Part shown: positions 17,672 to 27,548 of the stretch, one piece after another | How positions within the stretch are numbered: position 1 is the stretch's first letter | How the letters are laid out: the number at the start of each line of letters is the position of its first letter | Origin: Clostridium caldaquaticum | GTDB taxonomy: Bacteria > Bacillota > Clostridia > Clostridiales > Clostridiaceae | Length of the DNA: 37,939 nucleotides | NCBI RefSeq assembly: GCF_023806125.1 | Contig: NZ_JAMSKT010000025.1 | Coordinates: 1-37,939, forward strand | Direction: 5' to 3' | Notes under the pieces: generated by a model | Told to the model about the DNA's origin: nothing | The model's database searches: none | The model's input: only the letters and a program-made list of their open reading frames with translations | Program-made: the position numbers and the translations under genes

Positions 17672-17810
17672 ATCTCACACTCCCTTCTTATGATAGTATG
17701 TGTTGAAAGAAAATGTATATGCAAAATTAATTAAGCAATTATCGACAAATGGAGTATCTAACACGTGACAAGTTACATTTACTCGTACTAATCTTATTGG
17801 TTGAAAGTAG

Positions 17811-17840
17811 TTGATATTTTTGATAATGTATTTCTATAAT
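17811..17840 (+). promoter_or_regulatory. Sigma-A promoter of the DUF6873-like gene
   Basis: TTGATA (17811-17816), 18-base spacer, TATAAT (17835-17840), ending 20 bases before the ATG at 17861. The leader would be very short, but still includes the GGTCGGTGA ribosome binding region. Confidence 0.6.
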
Positions 17841-17860
17841 TCCCAAAGGTCGGTGATTTT

Positions 17861-18562
17861 ATGAAAAAAGTTCTTGTAGATTATAGAATAAGTGATGAGG
17901 AAAGATATAATCTTGAAAAGTTATGCTTTGAAGTACTGATTGTTCCACCTAATAAAATATTGTATGAAGCAGTTTCTGGACATCCAGACATTCTTTTGCA
18001 TATAGTTAATGATAAGACTATAATAGTTCATAAAGATATGGATATTAAATTTATTAATCTTCTTAAAAGCTATAATATAGAAGTGTTTCTTTCAGAAAAA
18101 AAATTAGAAACTAATTATCCTTTTAACATAATTTTAAATGCATTAAATCTAAATGACATTTTCATTCACAATATTAGATACACAGACAATAAATTAATAA
18201 ACTTAGTCCAAAATAAAAAAATAAAAAATGTAAAACAAGGTTATACCAAGTGTTCAACTGCTATTGTCAGCAGCTCTGCTGTTATGACTAGCGACAAAGG
18301 CATTGCTAAATGCCTAATGGAAGAATACATAGATGTACTACTTCTTCCTCCTGGCGATATACTTCTTCCAGGACTTAACTACGGCTTCATAGGTGGATGC
18401 TGCGGACTTCTAGAAAATGGTCTTCTTGCCTTCTATGGCAGCTTAGAAAATTATGCATACAGTAAAGAGGTTTTTGAATTTTTAAAAAAACATAAAGTAG
18501 AACCTGTTTTTTTAAGCAATGGAAAACTTATAGACAGAGGAAGCATATATATAATAAAATAA
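17861..18562 (+). CDS. DUF6873-like GME-fold protein, function unknown
   Basis: 233 aa, soluble. I recognise it as the clostridial family annotated DUF6873 family GME fold protein (guanidino-group modifying enzyme fold, related to arginine deiminase and DDAH); this is from memory of the motifs. The sequence shows an internal repeat. The N-terminal half has FEVLIVPPNKILYEAVSGHPD, ending IEVFLSEKKL; the C-terminal half has DVLLLPPGDILLPGLNYGF, followed by GGCCGLLENG and ending EPVFLSNGKL. The GHPDILLH and GGCCG segments occupy matching places in the two halves and are candidates for an active site. No enzyme activity is known to me. It is divergent from ytxC and convergent with the arg operon. 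Confidence 0.7.
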   Translation: MKKVLVDYRISDEERYNLEKLCFEVLIVPPNKILYEAVSGHPDILLHIVNDKTIIVHKDMDIKFINLLKSYNIEVFLSEKKLETNYPFNIILNALNLNDIFIHNIRYTDNKLINLVQNKKIKNVKQGYTKCSTAIVSSSAVMTSDKGIAKCLMEEYIDVLLLPPGDILLPGLNYGFIGGCCGLLENGLLAFYGSLENYAYSKEVFEFLKKHKVEPVFLSNGKLIDRGSIYIIK

Positions 18563-18576
18563 TTACTAAAAATACA

Positions 18577-18603
18577 TAAGAGGTCTTTAACTAAGACCTC
18601 TTA
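18577..18603. terminator. Bidirectional terminator between DUF6873-like gene and argB
   Basis: Eleven-base-pair perfect stem (18577-18587 with 18593-18603), five-base loop. T run on the - strand serves the arg operon; it also follows the + strand stop at 18562. Confidence 0.85.
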
Positions 18604-18612
18604 AACCATTCT

Positions 18613-19482
18613 CTATTTTCTTATCATTGTTCCGATACCTTTGTTTGTAAATATCTCAAGCAATATGCAGTGTGGAATTCTTCCATCTATAATATGAGTT
18701 CTGTTTACTCCCTGTTCAAGAGCTTCAATACAGCCTAACACCTTAGGAATCATCCCTCCTGTTATAATACCGTCATTTAATAATTTATGAATTTCTTCTA
18801 TGGCAGCTTCATAGATTACTTCCTCGCTGTCTTTAGAATATTTAATCCCCTCAACATCAGTAAGAAGCATCATTTTTTCCGCTTTAAGTGCTGCAGCAAC
18901 TGCTCCAGCTACTGTATCTGCATTGATATTGTAGCTTTGACCGTCTTTATCTACACCTATTGGTGCAATAACTGGAATATATTCATCCCTAGTTACAAGC
19001 TCAAGCATTTTAGTATTTATTTTGGTAATTTTTCCTACAAATCCAATATCTATATCTTCTCCATTAACAGTTGTTTTATATTTTTCGCATTCAATGAGCC
19101 TGCCATCTATTCCAGAAAAACCAATAGCTTTTCCTCCTTTACAATTTAAGAGTGACACGATTTCCTTGTTTGTCTTTCCAACTAGCACCATCTGAGCAAC
19201 TTCCATAGTTTGCTCATCTGTAACTCTTAATCCATTGATAAACTTGCTCTCAACATTATGAAGTTTTAGGGCCTTTGATATATCAGGTCCTCCGCCATGT
19301 ACTATAACAGGGTTTACCCCGATAAATTTTAAAAGAGTAATATCCTCCATAACAGAGTTTTTAAGCTCTTCACTAATCATAGCATTTCCGCCATACTTAA
19401 TAACTACAGTTTTACCGTATAATTTTTGTATATAAGGAAGAGCCTCTATTAAAATCTCTGCCTTTCTAATTAGCGTTTCCAT
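18613..19482 (-). CDS. argB: Acetylglutamate kinase
   Basis: Phosphorylates N-acetyl-L-glutamate, second step of ornithine synthesis; 289 aa. Amino-acid kinase fold: [11 protein letters not shown] (phosphate-binding Lys), [14 protein letters not shown], then [26 protein letters not shown] and the C-terminal GGMIPKV. The N-terminal helix [20 protein letters not shown] is the extension found in hexameric, arginine-feedback-inhibited NAGKs, so arginine inhibition is likely (inference). It starts inside the 3' end of carB (17-base overlap), with AAGGGAAT as ribosome binding site, so translation is coupled. Last gene of the arg operon. Confidence 0.97.
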   Translation of the reverse strand: METLIRKAEILIEALPYIQKLYGKTVVIKYGGNAMISEELKNSVMEDITLLKFIGVNPVIVHGGGPDISKALKLHNVESKFINGLRVTDEQTMEVAQMVLVGKTNKEIVSLLNCKGGKAIGFSGIDGRLIECEKYKTTVNGEDIDIGFVGKITKINTKMLELVTRDEYIPVIAPIGVDKDGQSYNINADTVAGAVAAALKAEKMMLLTDVEGIKYSKDSEEVIYEAAIEEIHKLLNDGIITGGMIPKVLGCIEALEQGVNRTHIIDGRIPHCILLEIFTNKGIGTMIRK

Positions 19483-22400
19483 AGTTTATTCCCTTCTCAT
19501 CTTCAATATAATCTTTAATTAATAATGCCCTTATATACCCTCGATCCTTTGTAGTTGATTCAATATAGAAATCGTGTTTATAATAACAATAAATGAGCGG
19601 TGAAGCCTTTGCAGCAGTGTGTAAAGACAGCTTTCTAACTCCAGCTTCTTTCATAGCCTCGTCAACAGCATCTAATAAAGCATTGCCAACCCCATGGCGC
19701 TGCAGCTCAGGTGATACTGCAAACCTGCTAAGATATGCAGTTTTATCTCTGAAAACTTCAACTCTCACACTTCCTACACATACTCCATTTAATACAGCTA
19801 CAAATACTTCTTTGGTTTCAATATCCTTCTTTATGTCTTCATAGGTTTCTGATAAAGCTGATAAGCTGCCGTATCCTCCAACATATTTCTTATACTGCTG
19901 AAAAGCCTCTTTTGTTATATTACTAATGTCTTTAATATCTTCCAGTCTGGCTTTTCTCACTTCTATACCTTTCTTTTTCATATCCTTTAATTTTAGAGAG
20001 GAATATTCACTTAATGAATATATATCTATTGCATTGCTGCTTTCTTTATCCTTTTTAACTGTTTCAAGTATAGCATTTACAGTATCTATAGATGTAATAC
20101 ATGGAATATTATATTCCATTGCTGTACGTCTTAATAAAAATCCATTTCTGTACGATATCTTTCCATTAGTAGGAGTATTAATAATAAAATCAAGTATATC
20201 TTTCTTTATATATTGCTGTACTTCCTCCATAGGAATTAGCTTAACATCAATACCCCTGTCTTTTAAATATATATAGGTGTTATCTGTAGCATAGAGCTTA
20301 TACCCCATATCATAAAGCTTTCTTGCAATTTCTACACTTTCTTCCCTATTTCTCTCTGCTATAGAAAGCAGTACATTACCATCTCTTGGTATGCTAAGCC
20401 CAGAGGCAGCAAGTGCTTTGCTTAAGGCTTTATGGTAATCCTTATCTACACCCATAACCTCTCCTGTAGATTTCATTTCAGGTCCTAGGAAAGTATCCAC
20501 CATTGTAAGCTTTGAAAAAGAAAACACCGGAGCTTTTACAGCTACAAAATCACTTTCTTTATAAAGTCCTGTTGTATACCCTAGCTCTTTTAAAGATTTA
20601 CCCATAATAATATTAGTAGCTAAAGTTATCATAGGTATTCCTGTAACCTTGCTAAGTATTGGAACTGTTCTACTTGCACGAGGATTTACCTCAATAACAT
20701 ATACATTATTATTTTCATCCAGCACAAATTGTATATTAAAAAGCCCTTTTACACTTAATGCCTTTGCAAGCTTTATAGTGTACTCAACTATAGTGTTTTT
20801 GCTATCTTCCTGCAAATTTTGAGGAGGATATATAGCCATACTGTCTCCTGAATGTATTCCCGCTCTTTCTATATGCTCCATTATTCCAGGAATTAAAACA
20901 TCTATACCATCAGAAATTCCATCAACTTCTACTTCTTTTCCTGAAATATATTTATCTATAAGCACAGGATGTTCTACAGAAATATCTACCGCAAGCTGCA
21001 TATATTGTTTCAACTCTTTGTCATTATATACAATTTCCATTGCCCTTCCACCAAGTACATAAGAAGGCCTTACTAATACAGGATAACCTATTTCCTTTGC
21101 AATTTCTAGTGCTTGTTCTATATTAAAAGCAGTACTTCCAGGAGGAAGTGGAATGTTTAGCTCTTCTAAAAGCTTAAGAAATCTTTCTCTATCCTCAGCA
21201 ATATCTATACTATCTACAGCAGTTCCTAATATCTTAACTCCTGCCTTATGAAGTGGAGCAGCAAGATTAATAGCTGTCTGACCTCCAAACTGAACAATTA
21301 CTCCTTCAGGTTTTTCTTTTTCAACAATATCTAGAACACATTCTTTTGTTAGCGGCTCAAAATAAAGCTTGTCGGAAGTATCAAAATCCGTACTCACAGT
21401 TTCAGGATTATTGTTTATAATAATAGATTCAAAACCTAGTTCCTTAAGAGTCTGCACCGAATGAACACTGCAATAGTCAAATTCAATTCCCTGGCCTATT
21501 CTTATAGGACCAGAACCTACAACAATTACTTTTTTCTTATCATTTACTATTACATCATCTTCCTCTTCATAGGTAGAGTAATAATAAGGAGTAGCAGCTT
21601 CAAATTCACCTGCACAAGTATCTACAATTTTATATACAGGATTTATATTAAATGTCTTTCTCTTTTTTATTACATTTTCTAAAGAAGTATTCAGAAGGTT
21701 TGCTATATAAGAATCTCCAAAACCTACTTTTTTAGCTTCATACATCAATTCATAGCTTACATCTTCAATGTTTGTATATTTTAATTTTTCACCCAAAAGA
21801 ACAATTTTTTCAAGCTTCTTTATGAAAAAATAATCTATTTTAGTTATATTTACAATCTCTTCTACAGTAATACCTTTTTGAAGAGCCTTGCATAGTGCAA
21901 AAATTCTTTCATCACTAGGAATGCTTATAATTTCCTTTAACTGCTCTACAGTTCTATCTTCAAACTGTTTCAAACCTAACTGATAATTCATTTTTATATC
22001 CAAAGAATCTATAGCTTTTAGCAAGGACTCCTCAAAGGTTCTTCCTATAGCCATAACTTCTCCTGTTGCTTTCATCTGTGTTCCAAGAGAACGGTTAGCA
22101 GTGTTGAACTTATCAAAAGGCCATCTTGGAACCTTTGTAACTACATAATCCAGTGACGGCTCAAAACAGGCATAAGTATTTTGAGTAATGGAATTTTTAA
22201 TTTCATCTAAATTCATTCCAATTGCTATTTTAGCTGTTACTCTAGCAATAGGATAACCAGTAGCCTTTGAAGCTAATGCACTGGAACGACTAACTCTAGG
22301 ATTAACTTCTATTACAACATACTCAAAACTATTAGGATTCAGTGCAAACTGTATATTACAGCCACCATTTATCTTAAGTGCACGTATAATTTTAATAGAT

Positions 22401-23200
22401 GCAGAACGCAGCATTTGGTATTCCTTATCTGACAAAGTTTGGCTTGGAGCTACTACTATACTGTCTCCTGTGTGTACTCCTACAGGATCGAAATTTTCCA
22501 TGTTACAAATTATAATACAGTTATCCGCATGATCTCTCATAACTTCATACTCTATTTCCTTCCATCCAGCCACACTTTGCTCAAGCAAAACCTGATGAAT
22601 CATGCTAAGCTTTAATCCACGTCCTGCAATATATTTAAACTCTTCCATATTATTTGCAATACCGCCTCCGCTTCCACCTAAGGTGTAAGCAGGACGAACG
22701 ATGATTGGAAAACCGACCTTTTTAACAAAATCAATAGCATCCTCTAAATTAGTTACAATAGTACTGTGAGGTACTTTTTCCCCTATTTCCTCCATCATCT
22801 GCTTGAAAAGTTCTCTATCTTCAGCCTTTTGAATTGATTCTAAAGATGTTCCAAGAAGCTCAATGCCTAATTCTTTCAATATTCCATCTTTAGCTAGCTC
22901 AACTGCCATATTAAGAGCAGTCTGTCCTCCAAGTGACGGAAGAATGCCCTGAGGCTTTTCTTTATATATAATTTTTTTTACAAAATCTAAAGTAATTGGC
23001 TCTATATACACCTTATCAGCAACTTCCATGTCTGTCATAATGGTAGCAGGATTACTGTTTATGAGTACAACCTCAATACCTTCTTCTTTTAAAGATTTGC
23101 AAGCTTGAGTTCCTGAATAATCGAACTCAGCTGCCTGACCAATAACAATAGGACCTGAGCCTATTACTAAAACCTTTTTTATATCTTCTCTTTTAGGCAT
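19466..23200 (-). CDS. carB: Carbamoyl-phosphate synthase large subunit fused to a GNAT acetyltransferase
   Basis: 1244 aa; ordinary CarB is about 1060-1075. Residues 1 to ~1070 are a complete CarB: first ATP-grasp half starting [20 protein letters not shown], a second half starting [20 protein letters not shown] near residue 555, and a C-terminal MGS-like allosteric domain containing [11 protein letters not shown]. It makes carbamoyl phosphate from bicarbonate, ammonia (from CarA) and two ATP. Residues ~1081-1244 form a full GNAT domain: [60 protein letters not shown] (acetyl-CoA pyrophosphate loop QRHGVG) and [16 protein letters not shown]. The frame is continuous. It overlaps carA by 8 bases and argB by 17. 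The GNAT might be N-acetylglutamate synthase (inference). Confidence 0.95.
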   Translation of the reverse strand: MPKREDIKKVLVIGSGPIVIGQAAEFDYSGTQACKSLKEEGIEVVLINSNPATIMTDMEVADKVYIEPITLDFVKKIIYKEKPQGILPSLGGQTALNMAVELAKDGILKELGIELLGTSLESIQKAEDRELFKQMMEEIGEKVPHSTIVTNLEDAIDFVKKVGFPIIVRPAYTLGGSGGGIANNMEEFKYIAGRGLKLSMIHQVLLEQSVAGWKEIEYEVMRDHADNCIIICNMENFDPVGVHTGDSIVVAPSQTLSDKEYQMLRSASIKIIRALKINGGCNIQFALNPNSFEYVVIEVNPRVSRSSALASKATGYPIARVTAKIAIGMNLDEIKNSITQNTYACFEPSLDYVVTKVPRWPFDKFNTANRSLGTQMKATGEVMAIGRTFEESLLKAIDSLDIKMNYQLGLKQFEDRTVEQLKEIISIPSDERIFALCKALQKGITVEEIVNITKIDYFFIKKLEKIVLLGEKLKYTNIEDVSYELMYEAKKVGFGDSYIANLLNTSLENVIKKRKTFNINPVYKIVDTCAGEFEAATPYYYSTYEEEDDVIVNDKKKVIVVGSGPIRIGQGIEFDYCSVHSVQTLKELGFESIIINNNPETVSTDFDTSDKLYFEPLTKECVLDIVEKEKPEGVIVQFGGQTAINLAAPLHKAGVKILGTAVDSIDIAEDRERFLKLLEELNIPLPPGSTAFNIEQALEIAKEIGYPVLVRPSYVLGGRAMEIVYNDKELKQYMQLAVDISVEHPVLIDKYISGKEVEVDGISDGIDVLIPGIMEHIERAGIHSGDSMAIYPPQNLQEDSKNTIVEYTIKLAKALSVKGLFNIQFVLDENNNVYVIEVNPRASRTVPILSKVTGIPMITLATNIIMGKSLKELGYTTGLYKESDFVAVKAPVFSFSKLTMVDTFLGPEMKSTGEVMGVDKDYHKALSKALAASGLSIPRDGNVLLSIAERNREESVEIARKLYDMGYKLYATDNTYIYLKDRGIDVKLIPMEEVQQYIKKDILDFIINTPTNGKISYRNGFLLRRTAMEYNIPCITSIDTVNAILETVKKDKESSNAIDIYSLSEYSSLKLKDMKKKGIEVRKARLEDIKDISNITKEAFQQYKKYVGGYGSLSALSETYEDIKKDIETKEVFVAVLNGVCVGSVRVEVFRDKTAYLSRFAVSPELQRHGVGNALLDAVDEAMKEAGVRKLSLHTAAKASPLIYCYYKHDFYIESTTKDRGYIRALLIKDYIEDEKGINYGNAN

Positions 23201-24266
23201 TAGAATTCCCTCCTACCATTTTCATAAAATCATCAAAAACATAGTTTGAATCCTGAGGTCCTGGAGCTGCTTCTGGATGATACTGCACGCTTATAACCGG
23301 CAAGGATTTGTGTCTGAATCCTTCTACAGTATTGTCATTTACATTAATATGAGTTATAACAACGTCATCGCTGAAACCATTCTTTAAGGCATAATTATGA
23401 TTTTGTGATGTTATATATATTCTTCCTGTAGTATAATCTTTTACAGGATGATTTCCACCATGATGTCCAAATTTAAGCTTATAAGTCTTACCGCCAAGAG
23501 CTATACCTAAAAGCTGATGTCCTAAGCATATTCCCATAATTGGTTTCTTTCCTAGAAGTTTTTTAATATTTTCAGCTGCCTCAGGCAAATCTTCTGGATC
23601 GCCAGGGCCATTTGAAAGCAAAATTCCATCTGGGTTTATTTTTAATACTTCTTCAAAACTAGTATCATAAGGAAACACATGTAAATCACAGTCTCTATCC
23701 TGTAAAAGCCTTAAAATATTTTGTTTTACTCCAAAATCTAATACAGCTATTTTTTTTCCTTTTCCTTCAATATGATACTTTTTAATAGTACTGACTTCTT
23801 TAACAGGATTTATTTTAACAGCTGCCTTTTCTCTTATTTTTTTTACAAGATCTTCTATACCCTCATCTTTAGTAGAAATAATCCCATTCATGCTTCCAAA
23901 CTTTCTTATGTGCTTTGTAAGTCTTCTTGTGTCAATGTCCTTTATACCTATGATATTATATTCCTTAAAATAGTCTTCTGGAGATATCTCCCCTCTCCAA
24001 TTGCTGTGAGCAGCACATATTTCCTTCACAATAAAACCATTAACATGAGGCTTAAAAGACTCTTTATCTATATTATTAAAACCATAATTCCCTATAAGCG
24101 GGTAGGTCATAGTCACCATCTGTCCCTTATAAGAAGGATCTGTTAAAATCTCTTCATAACCTGTCATACAAGTATTAAAAACTACTTCTCCCAGCGCTTC
24201 ACCCTGAGCACCAAAAGAATTCCCCATAAAAACCGTTCCATCCTCTAATACAAGTCTTGCTTTCAT
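23193..24266 (-). CDS. carA: Carbamoyl-phosphate synthase small subunit (glutaminase)
   Basis: Hydrolyses glutamine and channels ammonia to CarB; 357 aa, normal length. N-terminal domain: [40 protein letters not shown]. The class-I glutamine amidotransferase domain has the nucleophile in [10 protein letters not shown] (Cys) and the His-Glu pair in [24 protein letters not shown] before the ATG. Third gene of the argG-argH-carA-carB-argB operon, which points to an arginine-pathway rather than pyrimidine-pathway enzyme. Confidence 0.97.
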   Translation of the reverse strand: MKARLVLEDGTVFMGNSFGAQGEALGEVVFNTCMTGYEEILTDPSYKGQMVTMTYPLIGNYGFNNIDKESFKPHVNGFIVKEICAAHSNWRGEISPEDYFKEYNIIGIKDIDTRRLTKHIRKFGSMNGIISTKDEGIEDLVKKIREKAAVKINPVKEVSTIKKYHIEGKGKKIAVLDFGVKQNILRLLQDRDCDLHVFPYDTSFEEVLKINPDGILLSNGPGDPEDLPEAAENIKKLLGKKPIMGICLGHQLLGIALGGKTYKLKFGHHGGNHPVKDYTTGRIYITSQNHNYALKNGFSDDVVITHINVNDNTVEGFRHKSLPVISVQYHPEAAPGPQDSNYVFDDFMKMVGGNSNA

Positions 24267-24287
24267 ATACGCCCCCTCCTTCTATAC

Positions 24288-25604
24288 TTATAGCATCAGC
24301 TTTTTTATTCCTTTTTTTAGAGAATTTTCATAATCAATAAAGTCATAAATATCTTCTTCAAATAAGCTGCTGAATTCTTTTAACTTTTCTACGGATAAAT
24401 CTTCTATAGAACAACCTTCTTCTTCACAATAAAGAACAATACTTCCTATTACTCCATGAGCATCTCTAAAAGGCATTCCCTTATTAACAAGATAATCTGC
24501 AGCTTCTGTAGCGTTTAAAAAACCTTTTTTTACAGCTTTAAGCATAGTTTCTTTTTTTACCTTTAAGGTTCCAAGCATTTCTATTAAAATGCTGATACAC
24601 TTTAATACAGTATCTGAAGCATCAAAGAAAGGCTCCTTATCTTCCTGCATATCCTTATTGTAAGCAAGTGGAAGACTCTTCATAGTTGTCAATATTGATG
24701 TTAAAGCACCATATACTCTGCCAGTTTTTCCTCTTATAAGCTCTGCTGCATCTGGGTTTTTCTTTTGCGGCATAATACTACTTCCAGTTGCAAATTGATC
24801 ATCTATCTCAATAAATCCGAACTCTTTACTGCTCCATAATATTAATTCTTCGCTTAATCTGCTAAAATGCATCATTAAAATTGAAAAACAGGATATAAGT
24901 TCTATAATATAATCCCTGTCACTTACTCCATCTAAATAATTATCTACAGTTTTTTTAAAATTAAGCTCCTTTGTAGTAATCTCTCTATCAATTGAATAAG
25001 TAGTTCCTGCAAGAGCACCACAGCCAAGTGGATTTTCATTTAATCTATCTACTGCATCTTCTAACCTTTTTATATCTCTTGAAAACATAGAGTGATAAGC
25101 CATCATATGATGTTTAAAGGTAACAACCTGAGCTCTTTGAAGATGAGTATAACCTGGCATTATCGCTGGATTCTCCTCAGCAAGCTTGAAAACCACCTGC
25201 TGAAGAGCCTCCATTTTATTAACAATCTCTAGTGCCTTTTCTTTTGCATAAAGCCTCATATCCACTGCTACCTGGTCATTTCTGCTTCTTCCTGTATGAA
25301 GCTTCTTACCAACATTCCCTATTTTTTTAATAAGATTTGTTTCAACAAAGCTGTGGATATCCTCATAGTCTCCCTCAAGCTTAAGTATGCCACTTTCAAT
25401 TTCCTTAAGTATTGTATTTAGCCCTTCTGTGATTTTTTCCTTTTCTTCTTCTGTTAAAATACCACAGCTAGCCAACATTTTTACATGAGCCTTGCTTCCT
25501 GTAATATCCTGAAAATATAGCCTTTTATCAAAGCTTAAGGAGCTATTGAAGTCTTCCATCAACTTGCTTTCTTCATTTTTAAATCTTCCGCCCCAAAGTT
25601 TCAT
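24288..25604 (-). CDS. argH: Argininosuccinate lyase
   Basis: Last step of arginine synthesis: argininosuccinate to arginine and fumarate. 438 aa. MKLWGGRFKNEESKLMEDFN is the standard N terminus; HTGRSRNDQVAVDMRLYAKE and the fumarase/lyase signature GSSIMPQKKNPDAAELIRGK are intact. Unlike the ArgH(A) fusions of some marine gammaproteobacteria, there is no acetyltransferase attached here; that kind of domain is on CarB instead. Three bases separate it from argG, with the ribosome binding site AAGGAAGGT inside the end of argG. Confidence 0.98.
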   Translation of the reverse strand: MKLWGGRFKNEESKLMEDFNSSLSFDKRLYFQDITGSKAHVKMLASCGILTEEEKEKITEGLNTILKEIESGILKLEGDYEDIHSFVETNLIKKIGNVGKKLHTGRSRNDQVAVDMRLYAKEKALEIVNKMEALQQVVFKLAEENPAIMPGYTHLQRAQVVTFKHHMMAYHSMFSRDIKRLEDAVDRLNENPLGCGALAGTTYSIDREITTKELNFKKTVDNYLDGVSDRDYIIELISCFSILMMHFSRLSEELILWSSKEFGFIEIDDQFATGSSIMPQKKNPDAAELIRGKTGRVYGALTSILTTMKSLPLAYNKDMQEDKEPFFDASDTVLKCISILIEMLGTLKVKKETMLKAVKKGFLNATEAADYLVNKGMPFRDAHGVIGSIVLYCEEEGCSIEDLSVEKLKEFSSLFEEDIYDFIDYENSLKKGIKKLML

Positions 25605-25607
25605 ATA

Positions 25608-26819
25608 TTATTTACCTTCCTTAATGTTTTTCTCCTTCATTGCCTTAATTCTGTATGGCAAACCAAATAGATTGATAAATCCTGCAGAGTCCTTATGACT
25701 GTATAATTCACTAGCACCAAAGGAAGATATTCCTTTATCATATAATGCATAAGGAGTATCTACTCCTGCCGGCATAACATTTCCTTTATAAAGCTTCATT
25801 TTTACTGTTCCTGTAACTTGTTCTTGAGTCTTATCAATAAAAGCATCTAATGCTTCTCTTATAGTACTGAACCAAACTCCATCATAAACAAGTTCAGCAT
25901 ATTTTTGAGCTATAAGCTGTTTGTAGTGGTAGGTCTGCTTATCTAAAACAGCCTGCTCTATCTCACGATGTGCAGCTAATAGTAAAGTTCCGCCTGGTGT
26001 TTCGTATACACCTCTTGACTTCATACCAACAAGTCTGTTTTCAACTATATCTGCAATTCCAACTCCATTTTCACCTGCAATTTTATTTAATGTTTTAACA
26101 AGCTCAACTGGAGGAAGCTCTTTTCCATCAACCTTCTTAGGAATTCCCTGCTCAAAATAAATTTCAACATAGGTAGGCTCATCCTTAGCCTTCTCTGGAG
26201 GAGTTACCATTAGATACATATCTGTTTTATGTTCATTTGTTAATTCCTCCAAGTCTCCGCCTTCATGACTAACATGCCAAAGATTTCTATCCATAGAATA
26301 TATTTTTTCCTTAGTTACAGTTATTTTTATTCCTTTTTTCTCTGCATAGTCAATAGCATCTTCCCTTGATTTTATATCCCATATTCTCCAAGGAGCTATA
26401 ATCTTAATTTCAGGATCAATTGAAGCTATACCTACCTCAAAACGCACCTGGTCATTTCCTTTTCCTGTACAGCCATGACATATATATTTAGCTCCTTCTT
26501 TATGAGCAATTTCTACTAATCTTTTTGCAATTAAAGGCCTTGCATATGATGTTCCTAATAGATATTTTTCTTCATATACGGCTCCTGACTTTATAGCCTT
26601 AAATAAATAGTCAGTAACAAACTCCTCTTTCAAGTCTTCTACATACACCTTTGATGCCCCTGTCATTATTGCCTTTTCTTTTATCTCATTCATGTCATCT
26701 TCCTGACCAACATCTCCGCAAACTGCTATAACCTCTACATCATAGTTTTCCTTAAGCCATGTTACTATAATTGAAGTATCTAATCCTCCTGAATATGCTA
26801 ATATAACTTTATCTTTCAT
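25608..26819 (-). CDS. argG: Argininosuccinate synthase
   Basis: Joins citrulline and aspartate using ATP; 403 aa. The PP-loop is at the start ([20 protein letters not shown]), followed by [18 protein letters not shown] for citrulline/aspartate binding and [24 protein letters not shown] upstream. First gene of the arg operon, directly downstream of a sigma-A promoter with palindromic operator candidates. Confidence 0.98.
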   Translation of the reverse strand: MKDKVILAYSGGLDTSIIVTWLKENYDVEVIAVCGDVGQEDDMNEIKEKAIMTGASKVYVEDLKEEFVTDYLFKAIKSGAVYEEKYLLGTSYARPLIAKRLVEIAHKEGAKYICHGCTGKGNDQVRFEVGIASIDPEIKIIAPWRIWDIKSREDAIDYAEKKGIKITVTKEKIYSMDRNLWHVSHEGGDLEELTNEHKTDMYLMVTPPEKAKDEPTYVEIYFEQGIPKKVDGKELPPVELVKTLNKIAGENGVGIADIVENRLVGMKSRGVYETPGGTLLLAAHREIEQAVLDKQTYHYKQLIAQKYAELVYDGVWFSTIREALDAFIDKTQEQVTGTVKMKLYKGNVMPAGVDTPYALYDKGISSFGASELYSHKDSAGFINLFGLPYRIKAMKEKNIKEGK

Positions 26820-26862
26820 ATTAAAGTTCCCCTTTCCAACATGTACTAAATTTATATTTATA

Positions 26863-26891
26863 ATTATACATATTTATCTATAAATATGCAA
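26863..26891 (-). promoter_or_regulatory. Sigma-A promoter of the arg operon with palindrome in the spacer
   Basis: On the - strand TTGCAT (26891-26886), 17-base spacer, TATAAT (26868-26863). The spacer is almost entirely a palindrome, CATATTTAT-CT-ATAAATATG (26869-26888), a likely operator for an arginine repressor (inference). Confidence 0.7.
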
Positions 26892-26895
26892 GTAT

Positions 26896-26946
26896 TTTTT
26901 TATATTTATTCATATTTTTTGTATATTGATGAATAAATATAAAAAA
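26896..26946. promoter_or_regulatory. 18-bp inverted repeat upstream of argG, candidate ARG box pair
   Basis: Two perfect arms, ATGAATAAATATAAAAAA, at 26913-26896 (- strand) and 26929-26946 (+ strand), separated by 15 bases. Each arm resembles the ArgR/AhrC operator (ATGAATAAAAATTCAA-like). It lies immediately upstream of the arg -35 box. Confidence 0.55.
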
Positions 26947-26986
26947 CAAGAGTAAGTAAACATGAAAATATACTCACTCTTGTTTT
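26943..26986 (-). terminator. Intrinsic terminator of the tRNA operon
   Basis: Sixteen-base-pair stem with one wobble (26943-26958 with 26971-26986), 12-base loop, six T on the - strand. Its tail overlaps the right arm of the inverted repeat upstream of argG. Confidence 0.85.
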
Positions 26987-27041
26987 AATTTATGTTATAA
27001 CTTTATAAAACAAAAGCTGTACTTTCGTACAGCTTTCTATC

Positions 27042-27116
<75 letters not shown>

Positions 27117-27120
27117 ATAT

Positions 27121-27195
27121 TGGAGCGGAAGACGGGATTCGAACCCGCAACTTTCACCTTGGCAAGGTGACACTCTACCATTGAGTCACTCCCGC
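27121..27195 (-). tRNA. tRNA-Gly (GCC)
   Basis: 75 bases including CCA. Acceptor GCGGGAG with CTTCCGC (one G-U), anticodon loop TTGCCAA, T loop TTCGAAT. Confidence 0.97.
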
Positions 27196-27201
27196 ATAAT
27201 G

Positions 27202-27277
<76 letters not shown>

Positions 27278-27292
27278 ATATTAAATTTAATT

Positions 27293-27369
27293 TGGCGACC
27301 CAGAAGGGGCTCGAACCCTCGACCTCCGGCGTGACAGGCCGGCACTCTAACCAACTGAGCCACTGGGCC
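27293..27369 (-). tRNA. tRNA-Asp (GTC)
   Basis: 77 bases including CCA. Acceptor GGCCCAG with CTGGGTC (one G-U), anticodon loop CTGTCAC, T loop TTCGAGC. Confidence 0.97.
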
Positions 27370-27375
27370 ACAATG

Positions 27376-27451
27376 TGGTGGGCACAACAGGGATCGAACC
27401 TGTGACCCTCTGCTTGTAAGGCAGATGCTCTCCCAGCTGAGCTATGCGCCC
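27376..27451 (-). tRNA. tRNA-Val (TAC)
   Basis: 76 bases including CCA. Acceptor GGGCGCA with TGTGCCC, anticodon loop CTTACAA, T loop TTCGATC. First tRNA of the operon. Confidence 0.97.
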
Positions 27452-27478
27452 ACACTTTTGTCCCCCAAGACAATTAAC

Positions 27479-27507
27479 ATTATATAATGCCCAATTATAA
27501 TTGTCAA
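27479..27507 (-). promoter_or_regulatory. Consensus sigma-A promoter of the tRNA operon
   Basis: On the - strand TTGACA (27507-27502), exactly 17 bases, TATAAT (27484-27479): a perfect match to consensus, ending about 28 bases before tRNA-Val. Confidence 0.92.
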
Positions 27508-27548
27508 TAGCTTTTTTGTACAATTGATCCATTTTTATTTATATAAAT

